Below, piece after piece: positions 33,344 through 41,535 of a stretch of 64,000 nt of DNA. Under the pieces are notes generated by a model, which worked only from the letters and a program-made list of their open reading frames with translations, did not search any database and was not told where the DNA came from. The stretch is taken from the NCBI GenBank assembly GCA_030602585.1, contig JAUVZJ010000001.1, positions 1-64,000 on the forward strand. The letters run 5' to 3'. The stretch's first letter is position 1; the number at the start of each line of letters is the position of its first letter. This stretch comes from Candidatus Methanophagales archaeon (GTDB lineage Archaea > Halobacteriota > Syntropharchaeia > Alkanophagales > Methanospirareceae). A program made the position numbers and the translations under genes.

Positions 33344-33555
33344 ACTTCTATACCTATTTCTTTAGTCTGCGCCATAGTCCGATGTAAAATCTCCGCCTCC
33401 ACCATTAAGCGGTATGCGTCACTGATATTTTCTTCTAACTCTTCCAGGGATTCACCCTGGCTAAATACACCAGGAACTTCTTTCAGTCTCCCAACATACC
33501 AATCGTCGTCTATCCAATATTCCAATGTAAAATGCCTCAACATGGTCTGCTTCAC
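33340..33555 (-). CDS. hicB: HicB-type antitoxin
   Basis: 71 residues with the HicB partial RNase-H-like fold: YWIDDDWYVGRLKEVPGVFSQGESLEELEENISDAYRLMVE. No DNA-binding HTH or ribbon-helix-helix follows, so this is the short form. It is the upstream gene of the hicB-hicA pair. The start could be at MKQTM or the second Met; the first is used here. Confidence 0.85.
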   Translation of the reverse strand: MKQTMLRHFTLEYWIDDDWYVGRLKEVPGVFSQGESLEELEENISDAYRLMVEAEILHRTMAQTKEIGIEV

Positions 33556-33642
33556 TCTCTTATTTCTTTTTACTTTCAGGATACATATATTTATAGTTTA
33601 TACTGATCCCTATTCCAAAGCATCCGTTTGATGGGCGCAAGG

Positions 33643-33688
33643 CTTTAGTAGCACCCTCTTTTTTATTATCCCACCCGCTTTACTAAAG
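33643..33688 (+). promoter_or_regulatory. Inverted repeat in the leader of the corrinoid-activator gene
   Basis: CTTTAGTA (33643-33650) and TACTAAAG (33681-33688) are exact complements separated by about 30 nt that include a T-rich run (33656-33664). It ends 12 bases before the ATG at 33701. TATA-like sequence (tatatttatag) lies at about 33585. It could act as a leader hairpin or attenuator; no known class. Confidence 0.35.
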
Positions 33689-33700
33689 TAATGAGAAACC

Positions 33701-35272
33701 ATGAGCATCATATTCAATGATTACGAAAAAGAAGCCGAACTCGTTAAGGGAAGGAATATACTTTCATACCTGCAGGAGTTGGAAATAGAGATAAACGCAT
33801 CGTGCGGCGGCGAGGGAAAGTGCGGGCAGTGCTTGGTCGAAGTTAATAGCGCCCTCAAAGCACTCACGGAGAAGACAGAAGCGGAAAACAAATTTATACA
33901 TGATGATACACATAGACTTGCCTGCCAGGCGATAATTTTAAAAACCGACGAGCACGTTTACGTCCGAGTGCCAAGAAGAGGCTACTACATTTTAGAATCC
34001 GGCGAATATAAGGAAATTCCCGTTGAACCGTTCGTGCACCGGGAGGGCGAGCGAGTCTTTTGCGAGTCATTAGATATGGGCGAATATACAGGAGGATTAT
34101 ACGGCATCGCTCTTGACATAGGGACAACAACGCTTGTTATATATTTAATTGACCTTGAGACCGGCGAAGTGCTTTCTGTCGTTTCACGAGAAAATCCGCA
34201 GATTAAATACGGGAATAACGTAATTTCGCGGATAGAATATGCGAGAAGAGGGCGAGATATACTCGAAAGAGCAATCAGAACCGCCACGAAGGAAATGATT
34301 ACGGCACTGGCAGACCCGGGCAAAGTCTATGAGGTAGTGGTCGTCGGCAATCCGGTAATGAGAGACTTGTTCTTTGGTTATTCCGTCGAGTCGCTTGGCA
34401 AAAGCCCTTACGAACCGCTGAGTGAAGATGCGGTAAGTATAAAGTCAAAAGAACTCGGGATTAATGCAAATCCAGAAGCACGTGTTTACGGGCTTCCCCT
34501 GATAGGTGGTTTCGTCGGTGCGGACGCTTTAGCTGTCGTGCTGGCTACGGAAATATACAAAAGCGAGAAAATATGCATGGCGATAGACATCGGGACCAAC
34601 ACGGAACTCATACTGGGAAACAAAGACAGGTTGATTGCAACGTCATGTGCAGCGGGTCCCGCGTTTGAGGGCGCCAGCATAACGTGCGGAATCGGTGGCG
34701 TAAGCGGTGCGATAAATGAAATGAGAATAGAGAACGGAGCAGTCATGTATAAAACGATTGACGATGCTGACCGCCGACCGGTTGGAGTTTGCGGTTCCGG
34801 TTTGATAGACGTTCTTGCAGAGCTGCTGGACAAAAAAATAATCAACGGTAGAGGCAAGTTCTATGGCGCTGAAAAAGAATTTAGAATAGCCGAAGGAATT
34901 AGCATATCAGAGAAGGATATTGACCAGCTAAATCTTGCGAAGTCCGCGGTATCAGTCGGCATAAATGTCCTGATGGAAAGATACGGGATTGTGTTTGAGG
35001 AGATAGACCGCCTCTTTCTGGCTGGCGCTTTCGGAAACTTTATAAACATTGAGAATGCGATACGCATAGGACTTCTTCCCTCAATTGAACGTGAAAGAGT
35101 GATAAAAGTAGGAAATGCGGCGATAGAAGGTGCAAGGCAGGCGTTAATATCAAAGACAAAAAGAGAAGATGCTAAAGCTGCTGCAAAGCGAATAGAGCAT
35201 GTTAAGCTTGAAAACGAAGATAACTTTATGGAAAAATTCGTTGGCGAACTTTACTTCCAGAAATATCTTTAA
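33701..35272 (+). CDS. Corrinoid activation/regeneration protein (RACo-like, Fe-S plus ASKHA ATPase)
   Basis: Reduces inactive Co(II) corrinoid to Co(I) at the expense of ATP. 523 residues: an N-terminal 2Fe-2S ferredoxin domain with Cys35, Cys41, Cys44 and Cys75 (CGGEGKCGQC, LACQA), then a DUF4445/ASKHA domain with GIALDIGTTTLVIYLIDLETG, ENPQIKYGNNVISRIEYA, AIDIGTNTEL, and AGAFGNFINIENAIRIGLLP. This matches RACo of acetogens; archaeal RamA instead has 4Fe-4S clusters at its C-terminus. The corrinoid protein at 32503 is the likely client, separated by the hic pair. Confidence 0.85.
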   Translation: MSIIFNDYEKEAELVKGRNILSYLQELEIEINASCGGEGKCGQCLVEVNSALKALTEKTEAENKFIHDDTHRLACQAIILKTDEHVYVRVPRRGYYILESGEYKEIPVEPFVHREGERVFCESLDMGEYTGGLYGIALDIGTTTLVIYLIDLETGEVLSVVSRENPQIKYGNNVISRIEYARRGRDILERAIRTATKEMITALADPGKVYEVVVVGNPVMRDLFFGYSVESLGKSPYEPLSEDAVSIKSKELGINANPEARVYGLPLIGGFVGADALAVVLATEIYKSEKICMAIDIGTNTELILGNKDRLIATSCAAGPAFEGASITCGIGGVSGAINEMRIENGAVMYKTIDDADRRPVGVCGSGLIDVLAELLDKKIINGRGKFYGAEKEFRIAEGISISEKDIDQLNLAKSAVSVGINVLMERYGIVFEEIDRLFLAGAFGNFINIENAIRIGLLPSIERERVIKVGNAAIEGARQALISKTKREDAKAAAKRIEHVKLENEDNFMEKFVGELYFQKYL

Positions 35273-35282
35273 GTAAAAACCA

Positions 35283-35603
35283 TCAAATTACAACCCCCTC
35301 TTTTATCGCATGACGAACAATACTTATCTCCTTTCGCTTCTCTTCAAATTCCTCTGGCGTATAGCATAAAAAATCTACCGGATAATCCATCGTCCATTCC
35401 AAATAGAGTTCAAAAGGTCTTTTGAGAGGACTTTTATCCTTAAACTCATCACCAACTACGATTAAATCAACATCGCTATTCTCATCAGCCACTCCGCTCA
35501 CCTGAGAACCAAATAATATCATCTCTTTTATGTCATATTTTTCACACATCTTCTCTTTAAACCCTTTTAATGCTTTTATAAGTTTAGATTCTTCTTCACC
35601 CAT
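35283..35603 (-). CDS. MNT-type nucleotidyltransferase (antitoxin of HEPN/MNT pair)
   Basis: 106 residues with the minimal nucleotidyltransferase signature MILFGSQVSGVADENSDVDLIVVG; the GSxxxG...DxD catalytic core is intact. In HEPN/MNT systems this protein adds AMP or blocks the HEPN RNase. The gene overlaps the HEPN gene by 28 bases. Confidence 0.9.
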   Translation of the reverse strand: MGEEESKLIKALKGFKEKMCEKYDIKEMILFGSQVSGVADENSDVDLIVVGDEFKDKSPLKRPFELYLEWTMDYPVDFLCYTPEEFEEKRKEISIVRHAIKEGVVI

Positions 35604-35941
35604 TCCAATACCTCCTTTGCACTCCTTAAAATCTCTTCCACATCTCCACGAGCATACTCTTTACCTACATCTGGATAGCGAGTGGTGGAATATGCAGGAG
35701 TAATCTTCGCACATAATTCGACAATTTTAGTCGGCGCTTGAATTCTCTTTGCAATTCTAACTAAGTCGTGCACCTTCCACAGTTCGTTAAACTTTGAGAT
35801 GTATAAAGATTTTAATGCCTTTTCCGCTGCTTGCTGTGAATAAAAAGCAGCGGCATCCAGCATATTTCCTTTAAGATTGTATTCTGCAACTTCTATGTCG
35901 TGTTCGGCTTGTTCCAACCAATTCTTAACTTCTTTTTTCAT
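35576..35941 (-). CDS. HEPN-domain protein (toxin of HEPN/MNT pair)
   Basis: 121 residues, all-helical HEPN fold: WLEQAEHDIEVAEYNLKG, AAAFYSQQAAEKALKSLYI, KVHDLVRIAKRI, YSTTRYPDVG and ILRSAKEVLEWVKK. The classical catalytic RNxxxH motif is not evident, as in many MNT-paired HEPN proteins. The start (ATG at 35939-35941) overlaps the stop of a 35-codon frame upstream by four bases. Confidence 0.9.
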   Translation of the reverse strand: MKKEVKNWLEQAEHDIEVAEYNLKGNMLDAAAFYSQQAAEKALKSLYISKFNELWKVHDLVRIAKRIQAPTKIVELCAKITPAYSTTRYPDVGKEYARGDVEEILRSAKEVLEWVKKNLNL

Positions 35942-36045
35942 AGCACACTGACAAGAGAATCATACCCACCAAACACAAAATTGCTTTCGTTCATCTTAGT
36001 ATGCAATTTTACAAGAGCATCAAATTCGCTTTCTTTTCCGCTCAT
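35938..36045 (-). CDS. 35-residue small ORF translationally coupled to HEPN/MNT
   Basis: Reads MSGKESEFDALVKLHTKMN and ends YDSLVSVL, with stop TGA sharing bases with the HEPN start (ATGA). A GGTGG lies five to nine bases before its ATG. It is not a known HEPN/MNT component. It may be a leader peptide that couples translation, or a decayed remnant of a longer gene. Confidence 0.5.
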   Translation of the reverse strand: MSGKESEFDALVKLHTKMNESNFVFGGYDSLVSVL

Positions 36046-36119
36046 TTTACCACCAACCTTCTGTCTTCTTATTTACATTAACCTACAAGGTCTGTGCTTA
36101 TATAAAGGTTGTGATATGG

Positions 36120-36818
36120 TTATGAAAATTTTGATTTTCCATTCAACAACGCCTCCTTTATTGCCTCTATGAGCAATCTACCTGCCTGCTGCATTACTGG
36201 TCTTTCCGGACCCATGTAAGCCACGCACTCGCTATCGTGCATCTGCCCGACCTGTTCCTCAAATGATTTCATATCGTTGTATGACTTCCCCACAAGCTTC
36301 GCCGCTACTTTTGAAGCGGAACCGCAGGGTGTATCGCGGATAACCTTTACGGCTTCGATAAACTTGTTTTTCGCATTCACTCGCAGTTCTAATTTGGGCT
36401 TACCGAAGAATTTGGCAAAAGAATTGACCTCCTCATTATCGCTCCTATCCAGCGAGCAAAGAGGTTCTGGAAATTCTACGTGTATCCCCTTCTTTTTGAG
36501 CTCCTCTTCAATCGAATATTTACCCTCGGGTATCAAGTTCGGGTCCTCAATAGGCCAGAGTACCGCTTTTGCTCCTGTCCTCTCGGCTATGAAGGGTACG
36601 AGGTCGCCTGCCTTTGGGAGTATTCCAAGCACTAATAGAAGCTCGCACTCGGGTAGTGGTATGCCTTCCGGCATGTCATTCTCCGGCTCGTCAAGCGACA
36701 CGGACGTGACTTTAAGGTCGTAGAGGCTCACAATCCGGTCTGCAAGTCCGCTCGTAGCCAGATGACCTATTACCAGTTCCCCAAACGACCCGTGATACAG
36801 TATGTAGATTCTATCCAT
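36120..36818 (-). CDS. DUF166 family protein
   Basis: 232 residues matching the archaeal DUF166 family: YILYHGSFGELVIGHL, VLGILPKAGDLVPFIAERTGAKAVLWPIEDP, and the C-terminal VIRDTPCGSASKVAAKLVG with a Cys in a conserved TPCG. The family occurs in methanogens and is sometimes labelled thymidylate synthase in databases without firm evidence. It stands alone, starting about 20 bp downstream of a TATA-like tract. Function unknown. Confidence 0.8.
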   Translation of the reverse strand: MDRIYILYHGSFGELVIGHLATSGLADRIVSLYDLKVTSVSLDEPENDMPEGIPLPECELLLVLGILPKAGDLVPFIAERTGAKAVLWPIEDPNLIPEGKYSIEEELKKKGIHVEFPEPLCSLDRSDNEEVNSFAKFFGKPKLELRVNAKNKFIEAVKVIRDTPCGSASKVAAKLVGKSYNDMKSFEEQVGQMHDSECVAYMGPERPVMQQAGRLLIEAIKEALLNGKSKFS

Positions 36819-36932
36819 AGTCGAATATATATGCTATGGAAATAATATTTGTCCTGTATTATAAAGAAAAAAACAAATACTCATACAGTATTGTTTGCTC
36901 TTTCACATCCTTACTTCATTGCAGTCTTATTC

Positions 36933-37265
36933 TTATTCGTTTTCGCTCGTTTTTGAAGCTCTGATGTATCTTTGAGCTGCGTATATCCCGGCTGCGTATA
37001 TTCCAAAAGAGAATATGCCAATGGAAAAAACCCCGATTGAGAATATACCGATTGAGAAGATGCCCGCAGCAAAAAACCCGGCTGCAAAGATGCCGGCTGA
37101 AAATACGCCAATGGAAAAGTCCCCAGCGGCAAGATACCCACCTGCGAATTGTCCAGAGTCGGCGAGTGGGAATCCCGCTATCGTTTCGACACCAGCCAAA
37201 CTTAACACCGCGGCTAAGATTAGTAGCCCGACAGCAACTACACCAGCTAAAATTTCCCATTTCAT
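36933..37265 (-). CDS. Membrane-anchored pentad-repeat protein
   Basis: 110 residues: one N-terminal transmembrane helix (WEILAGVVAVGLLILAAVLSLAG), then about twelve consecutive five-residue units of form G-x-F/Y-S/A-x (GDFSI GVFSA GIFAA GFFAA and so on), then a short polar tail. The periodicity suggests a right-handed beta-solenoid like pentapeptide-repeat proteins, but very hydrophobic, perhaps membrane-embedded. The ATG is preceded by GGAGGTGAT, an excellent ribosome site. The repetitive DNA leaves several other frames open, which should be ignored. Confidence 0.75.
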   Translation of the reverse strand: MKWEILAGVVAVGLLILAAVLSLAGVETIAGFPLADSGQFAGGYLAAGDFSIGVFSAGIFAAGFFAAGIFSIGIFSIGVFSIGIFSFGIYAAGIYAAQRYIRASKTSENE

Positions 37266-37420
37266 TTTTTATCACCTCCTATTCTTTATCGTGCTCTCTT
37301 ATCAGCACTGTTAAATTCTATTTCAACTCCCTATAAAAGACTTTGAGTAGAAAGAACGCATGTTAGAGGTATATATAAAAGACAGATATTGAAAACAACT
37401 CCTGAGCACTTTCAAATAAT

Positions 37421-38362
37421 CTATTCGTATACCGGCTCCAGCCACCTCATATATTTCTCCTCTTTCGCATTCACCACGTCAAAGAACTTCCTCTGTATAT
37501 CGCCTGTTACTTCACCTTTCTTACCTTCTCCTATCGTTACATTATCTATCTCCCGTATTGGCGACACCTCTGCGGCTGTCCCCGTGAAAAAGAGTTCATC
37601 GGCACTCAATAGTTCTTCCTTCGTTATGGGCTTCTCTACCACCTCGTAACCAATAGCCTGTGCAAGCTCGATTACTGAAGCCCTGGTGACGCCGGGTAAA
37701 ATAGAAGATTCTGCTCCCGGTGTGTATAAAATTGCGTTTTTCACTGCGAATATATTCTCGCCCGGACCTTCTGCTACGTATCCACTGTTGTCGAGCATTA
37801 TCGCCTCGTCAAATCCTCTTTCCTTTGCGTCCTGCACTGCTAACATCGAATTCAAATAATGCCCCGTAGCTTTTGCCGTAACAGCCAATGTGTTTGGGTC
37901 TATCCTCCGCCAGGGGGATAAAGTGCATCTTATACCGCTCTCTAACGCCTCCGCGCCAAGATAAGTACCCCACCGCCATACTGCAATTGCACAATCCACA
38001 GGGCAGCCTGCCGGGTTCACACCTAAATGATGATAGCCATAGAAAGCGATTGGTCTTATATAGCACGCATCAAGTCCGTTTATACGAATCGTTTCTTTCG
38101 CTGCTTCTTTCACTTCTTCCTTCGAGTACGGTATTTCCATTTTATACAACTTCGCAGACCGATACATCCTATCCACGTGTTCCTTCAACCTGAAGATAAA
38201 CGAGCCTTTCTCCGTTGCATAGCACCGTATCCCCTCGAAAACGCCAGACCCGTAATGCAAACCATGCGAGAGAACGTGCACTTTCGCTTCCTTCCAATCC
38301 ACAAACTCACCGTTATACCATATTTTCCCTTCTTCCGGGAGTCCACCCACCATTGTTATCAC
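37421..38362 (-). CDS. ilvE: Branched-chain amino acid aminotransferase
   Basis: A fold-type IV PLP enzyme of 313 residues making Leu, Ile and Val from their 2-oxoacids. It has YNGEFVDWKEAKVHVLSHGLHYGSGVFEGIRCY at the N-terminus, the PLP-lysine region AVTAKATGHYLNSMLAVQDAKERGFDEAIMLD, GYVAEGPGENIFAV, LPGVTRASVIELA and FFTGTAAEVSPI. Complete. It complements the LeuA/CimA gene at 4575. Confidence 0.95.
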   Translation of the reverse strand: MITMVGGLPEEGKIWYNGEFVDWKEAKVHVLSHGLHYGSGVFEGIRCYATEKGSFIFRLKEHVDRMYRSAKLYKMEIPYSKEEVKEAAKETIRINGLDACYIRPIAFYGYHHLGVNPAGCPVDCAIAVWRWGTYLGAEALESGIRCTLSPWRRIDPNTLAVTAKATGHYLNSMLAVQDAKERGFDEAIMLDNSGYVAEGPGENIFAVKNAILYTPGAESSILPGVTRASVIELAQAIGYEVVEKPITKEELLSADELFFTGTAAEVSPIREIDNVTIGEGKKGEVTGDIQRKFFDVVNAKEEKYMRWLEPVYE

Positions 38363-38415
38363 CTCTCTATTATAAACAAAGTCTAATTATTACCTTACTT
38401 AAGTTCATTTCTATT

Positions 38416-38769
38416 TTATCTTCTCATTCTATACCTTCCCAATTCAACAATGGTTACTGCATTCTCTAACTCTTTTACATCAAGAGAAGATAGGAATTCT
38501 CTCAGAGCATTATTTATTTGTTTTGCAGTGAAGTAAAATGGCAATCTCAGAACTATTACTCCAGAATGTGAATTCAATGGATATAAAAGAACATTGGCAA
38601 ACTCCAAATCCTTAGTAACAAGAATCGCTTTGTGTTCTAATGCATGTTCAATAATCTCTCTATCTATTGCTCTTGCCAGACCAACATCTTTTGCATGGTT
38701 TACATGACCAAATTTTTTGAATACTTCCTTAGAAGAATAAGGCATATTTGCATCAAGAAGGAATCTCAT
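38416..38769 (-). CDS. DUF5615 PIN-like toxin (second copy)
   Basis: 117 residues: MRFLLDANMPYSS, then DREIIEHALEHKAILVTKDLEFANVLLYPLNSHSGVIVLRLP. The DUF5615 acidic pattern (LLDAN, VTKDLEF) is complete. Its start overlaps the DUF433 stop by four bases (ATGA). It is a paralogue of the 20886 toxin in the same gene order but on the other strand. Confidence 0.85.
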   Translation of the reverse strand: MRFLLDANMPYSSKEVFKKFGHVNHAKDVGLARAIDREIIEHALEHKAILVTKDLEFANVLLYPLNSHSGVIVLRLPFYFTAKQINNALREFLSSLDVKELENAVTIVELGRYRMRR

Positions 38770-39005
38770 GCTTTTATACCCAAAGGTCTAATTTCCTCGC
38801 CTCTAACAAAAGAAGCTGTATACTCTATTACAGCAAGTATATCTCCCTTTTCTATTCCATACTCACTCTCAATTTCCTCGTAATTCATACCACCTATTAG
38901 AGCCCCCAAAACTTCATCTACCGTTATTCTTGTTCCCTTAATAATTGGTTTTCCATGTCTTATTCTGTCATCAATAACTACCCTTGCTTTAACTTTCTCT
39001 TCCAT
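38766..39005 (-). CDS. DUF433 antitoxin (second copy)
   Basis: 79 residues: ARVVIDDRIRHGKPIIKGTRITVDEVLGALIGGM, then EEIESEYGIEKGDILAVIEYTASFVRGEEIRPL. Same family and same operon logic as at 20636. Confidence 0.88.
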   Translation of the reverse strand: MEEKVKARVVIDDRIRHGKPIIKGTRITVDEVLGALIGGMNYEEIESEYGIEKGDILAVIEYTASFVRGEEIRPLGIKA

Positions 39006-39108
39006 CTTTTCTTCTCACCTTAATATATATAATTTGGTTTTTGTTATTTAAAACATCTCCTGTCATATTCCAACTTGCTGGCTTCTCATCAACATAAAAA
39101 ATAAAAAA

Positions 39109-40212
39109 TCAAAACTTCACAACTTCCCCTTCATATATTATCGCCGCTATGTCATTACGTGTTGCTCTTCTCACCACGCCTTTTATCGGATTCCTCACGT
39201 TTCTCATATTTAGTGTGTCGTTTCTAATCACCACTAAATTCGCCTTTTTACCTTCCTCTATTGAGCCAGCGAATTTTTCCGCATTCAGCACCTTTGCGGA
39301 ATTAAGCGTGCACATCTTCAGCACTTCTCGTTCTTCGATGTGAAAAATCTTCGAGATGAACTCCATTTCAGAAAATATGTCAGGCGAGTTGAGCATTACG
39401 TTATCTGTGCCGGCACCCACGGTTAATCCCGATTCGAGCATCTGACGTAAAGGAGGCAATCCCAATCCGGTCATCAGGTTGGAGCGAATGCAAACGACAG
39501 CCGCTATGTTCTTATCATGCATTTTCTCGAACTCCTGCTGCGATGCTTTTGTAAGGTGCACGATAAAATCCGGCTCAAGTTCTATCGCACCTGCTATGTC
39601 TTCCGCATTTCTTTCACCTGCATGAAGTGCGAACATTTTTCCCCTCCTTTTCGCCTCTTCCGCTAAAAATTTCAGGTCTTCCTGCGGATGGTCTGCGACA
39701 CTGCTCATGCCTATTCCATCTACCGATTCAAAAAGCACGTCAATATCTTCAGTTCCAGTTCTATCAGCAGGTCTGCCAAATATACTTACGCTTAAATTCT
39801 CTCGCACCTTCGTTTCCGTCAAACTCAAAGCTTCTTTCAACGCTCTCACACCAGAAACACCACCTTCCCGAAAATCTGCAAATATTTGTGTCCCTGTGGC
39901 AAAAATGTCCTCTATAGTATCCTTCATCGAGGAAACAAGCACTTCGTAAGAAGTTTCAGCCAATAAATTATGCTTGAAGCCACCCGGACCCACTAATTTC
40001 TCCAAGGGCATAAAATCAGGCTCTTTTGCCACTGAATCGCCGACGTGCGTATGTGCATTGACGAACGAGGGAATTATGATGCCCCCCACCGCTGCTTCTA
40101 TCTTTTCCGCACCAATTTCTTTTATCTTACCTTGCTCAATTACTACATACCCTTCCTTCTCTTCAAATTCATCGCCATATACAATTGTCCCTGAAAGCGT
40201 TTGTTCGTTCAT
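39109..40212 (-). CDS. Amidohydrolase family deaminase/hydrolase
   Basis: 367 residues of the metal-dependent amidohydrolase superfamily. The metal site starts at VNAHTHVGDS (about 53-62), with later histidines in ALHAGERN and HLTKASQQ, and the catalytic Asp in VGAGTDNVMLNSPD. The N- and C-terminal beta strands (GTIVYGDEFEEKEGYVVIEQGKI; KANLVVIRND) frame the barrel. Closest in feel to the cytosine/adenosine-type deaminases and chlorohydrolases of methanogens; the substrate is not clear. Confidence 0.82.
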   Translation of the reverse strand: MNEQTLSGTIVYGDEFEEKEGYVVIEQGKIKEIGAEKIEAAVGGIIIPSFVNAHTHVGDSVAKEPDFMPLEKLVGPGGFKHNLLAETSYEVLVSSMKDTIEDIFATGTQIFADFREGGVSGVRALKEALSLTETKVRENLSVSIFGRPADRTGTEDIDVLFESVDGIGMSSVADHPQEDLKFLAEEAKRRGKMFALHAGERNAEDIAGAIELEPDFIVHLTKASQQEFEKMHDKNIAAVVCIRSNLMTGLGLPPLRQMLESGLTVGAGTDNVMLNSPDIFSEMEFISKIFHIEEREVLKMCTLNSAKVLNAEKFAGSIEEGKKANLVVIRNDTLNMRNVRNPIKGVVRRATRNDIAAIIYEGEVVKF

Positions 40213-40256
40213 TTGCGTATTATGCCTTTAGGGCTTTTCATTCATAAATTTATAAG

Positions 40257-40538
40257 ATGGCACTATTGAAGAGTAGAATACCTGAAATGAAGAAGCGTGA
40301 TTGGGAAGAGGGATGGATAGAAGTGGAAGGTGAGGTAGGAGAGATAACCTGCTGTCCAAGGTGTGGGTCGAGGATAGAGAGAAAGAAACTTGACGTTGAT
40401 TTCCTGGACGGGAAAATTACCGTTCATGGTTTTGAGCAGATGCAATGTACTAAATGTGGATTTGTATTCATGAATTCCGAGCAGGCTCAGTTATATGAGG
40501 ATTTGTATAAACATTTTAGCAGATTCTACGAAGAGTAA
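40257..40538 (+). CDS. Small zinc-ribbon protein
   Basis: 93 residues: basic N-terminus, then ITCCPRCGSRIERKKLDVDFLDGKITVHGFEQMQCTKCGFVFM, a CxxC pair spaced by about 30 residues, and a helical tail. This recalls YgiT/MqsA-type zinc ribbons, but a DNA-binding HTH is absent. A TATA-like tract (aatttataag) is only a few bases before the ATG, so the message would be leaderless. A 39-codon gene follows. Confidence 0.7.
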   Translation: MALLKSRIPEMKKRDWEEGWIEVEGEVGEITCCPRCGSRIERKKLDVDFLDGKITVHGFEQMQCTKCGFVFMNSEQAQLYEDLYKHFSRFYEE

Positions 40539-40563
40539 AACATGAATTAAGAGAGGTGGAAGA

Positions 40564-40683
40564 ATGGGTGAAGAAAAGCGTGAAATCGAAATAAAGCACA
40601 TAAAAGACAAAAAATCGAAGAGATTGTTAAAAGAATCAATGGAAGAGAATATCGAGTTATTGAAGGAGCTGGCGAAGTATTAA
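40564..40683 (+). CDS. 39-residue charged small protein
   Basis: Begins MGEEKREIEIKHIKDKKSK and ends LLKELAKY. A good ribosome site (GAGGTGG) lies before the ATG and the gene starts 26 bp after the zinc-ribbon gene. Highly charged and probably helical. The pair may be a zinc-ribbon protein with its partner; no known family. Confidence 0.55.
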   Translation: MGEEKREIEIKHIKDKKSKRLLKESMEENIELLKELAKY

Positions 40684-40800
40684 TAAAATGCTTTATAATG
40701 GCGATAATATGCGCTGTAGAAATCTGTTTAGACACTGATGTGTCTATAATGTTGATGTCTAACAGTACTCTATGACCACAGGATTTAAAGAAGAAGGATT

Positions 40801-40914
40801 TTAGCTGTGCTTGGCTGCCGAAGAAGTGGATGTTCCCACAAGCAACGATTCATCTACGTCCACGCTTCCTGTTGCGAGTAATTCTGATTTTAGGTCTGCG
40901 TTCAGTTCGGTCAT
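40801..40914 (-). CDS. Possible 37-residue small protein
   Basis: Reads MTELNADLKSELLATGSVDVD then SSLLVGTSTSSAAKHS-like C-terminus, from an ATG at 40912-40914 with GAGGAAAT before it. It sits in the 309-bp gap between 40684 and 40992, otherwise empty to me. Weak evidence: only the start context and absence of any other gene. Confidence 0.3.
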   Translation of the reverse strand: MTELNADLKSELLATGSVDVDESLLVGTSTSSAAKHS

Positions 40915-40992
40915 TTATTTCCTCTATGTGACGCAACCCCTAGCTGAAGCCACGAGGTATCATCCACTGAATTCTATGTTGTTTAAACAGTT

Positions 40993-41535
40993 TCAGAATA
41001 GATTTCTTTCTATAGCTTTCAATGTGGATAAGATTATCGTTGAACAAGATAACAATACTTCTCTGTTCCCATACTCGGGATTATCATAGGTTTTGCCCCC
41101 ATGAAAAACCCTATTTCTTATCTTTTCCACCAAGATGATCAGTTCTATCCATGCATCGCGGCATTTACCTTCCTGATGAGCTTTGCGATATTTCTCTTTA
41201 TATGGCTTATAGTACGTATTAGTGGTTTTTTCCAGAATTACATCAATGTTTGAGCTGCATTCATTGAGAAGCCCTCTTGCTTTGCTTTCTGTCAATGTTT
41301 GAGATAAGACATGCCAAATCTTGTCAGTTTCGTACTGATTCTGCTTTTTCCCATTATTGCTCAAATATCTAGCTCCATAGTAGACATTGAACGCAATCCA
41401 ACAAAATATCATCTTCTTAAAAAAGTCATTGTCTGTTATATTACAAGCCTCGTTGAGCCAACTCTTGATTCTCTTGATATCGCCACCAGTCAAATCGTCA
41501 AGCATTCTATCATCCCCTAAAGAATTCAGACCCAT
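40993..41535 (-). CDS. Solitary HEPN-domain protein (predicted RNase)
   Basis: 180 residues, mainly helical. The C-terminal helix carries VEKIRNRVFHGGKTYDN, a clear R-N-x-x-x-H HEPN RNase motif. The central IFCWIAFNVYYGARYL is typical of Apea-like or RiboL-PSP HEPN proteins that act in defence. No MNT partner is adjacent, and the neighbour is a restriction-modification locus. Confidence 0.75.
   Translation of the reverse strand: MGLNSLGDDRMLDDLTGGDIKRIKSWLNEACNITDNDFFKKMIFCWIAFNVYYGARYLSNNGKKQNQYETDKIWHVLSQTLTESKARGLLNECSSNIDVILEKTTNTYYKPYKEKYRKAHQEGKCRDAWIELIILVEKIRNRVFHGGKTYDNPEYGNREVLLSCSTIILSTLKAIERNLF

Noticed and set aside
36911..37336. Several overlapping frames on both strands at the pentad-repeat gene
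   Set aside because: They arise from the 15-bp periodic DNA; only the 36933-37265 frame has a ribosome site and a coherent protein.
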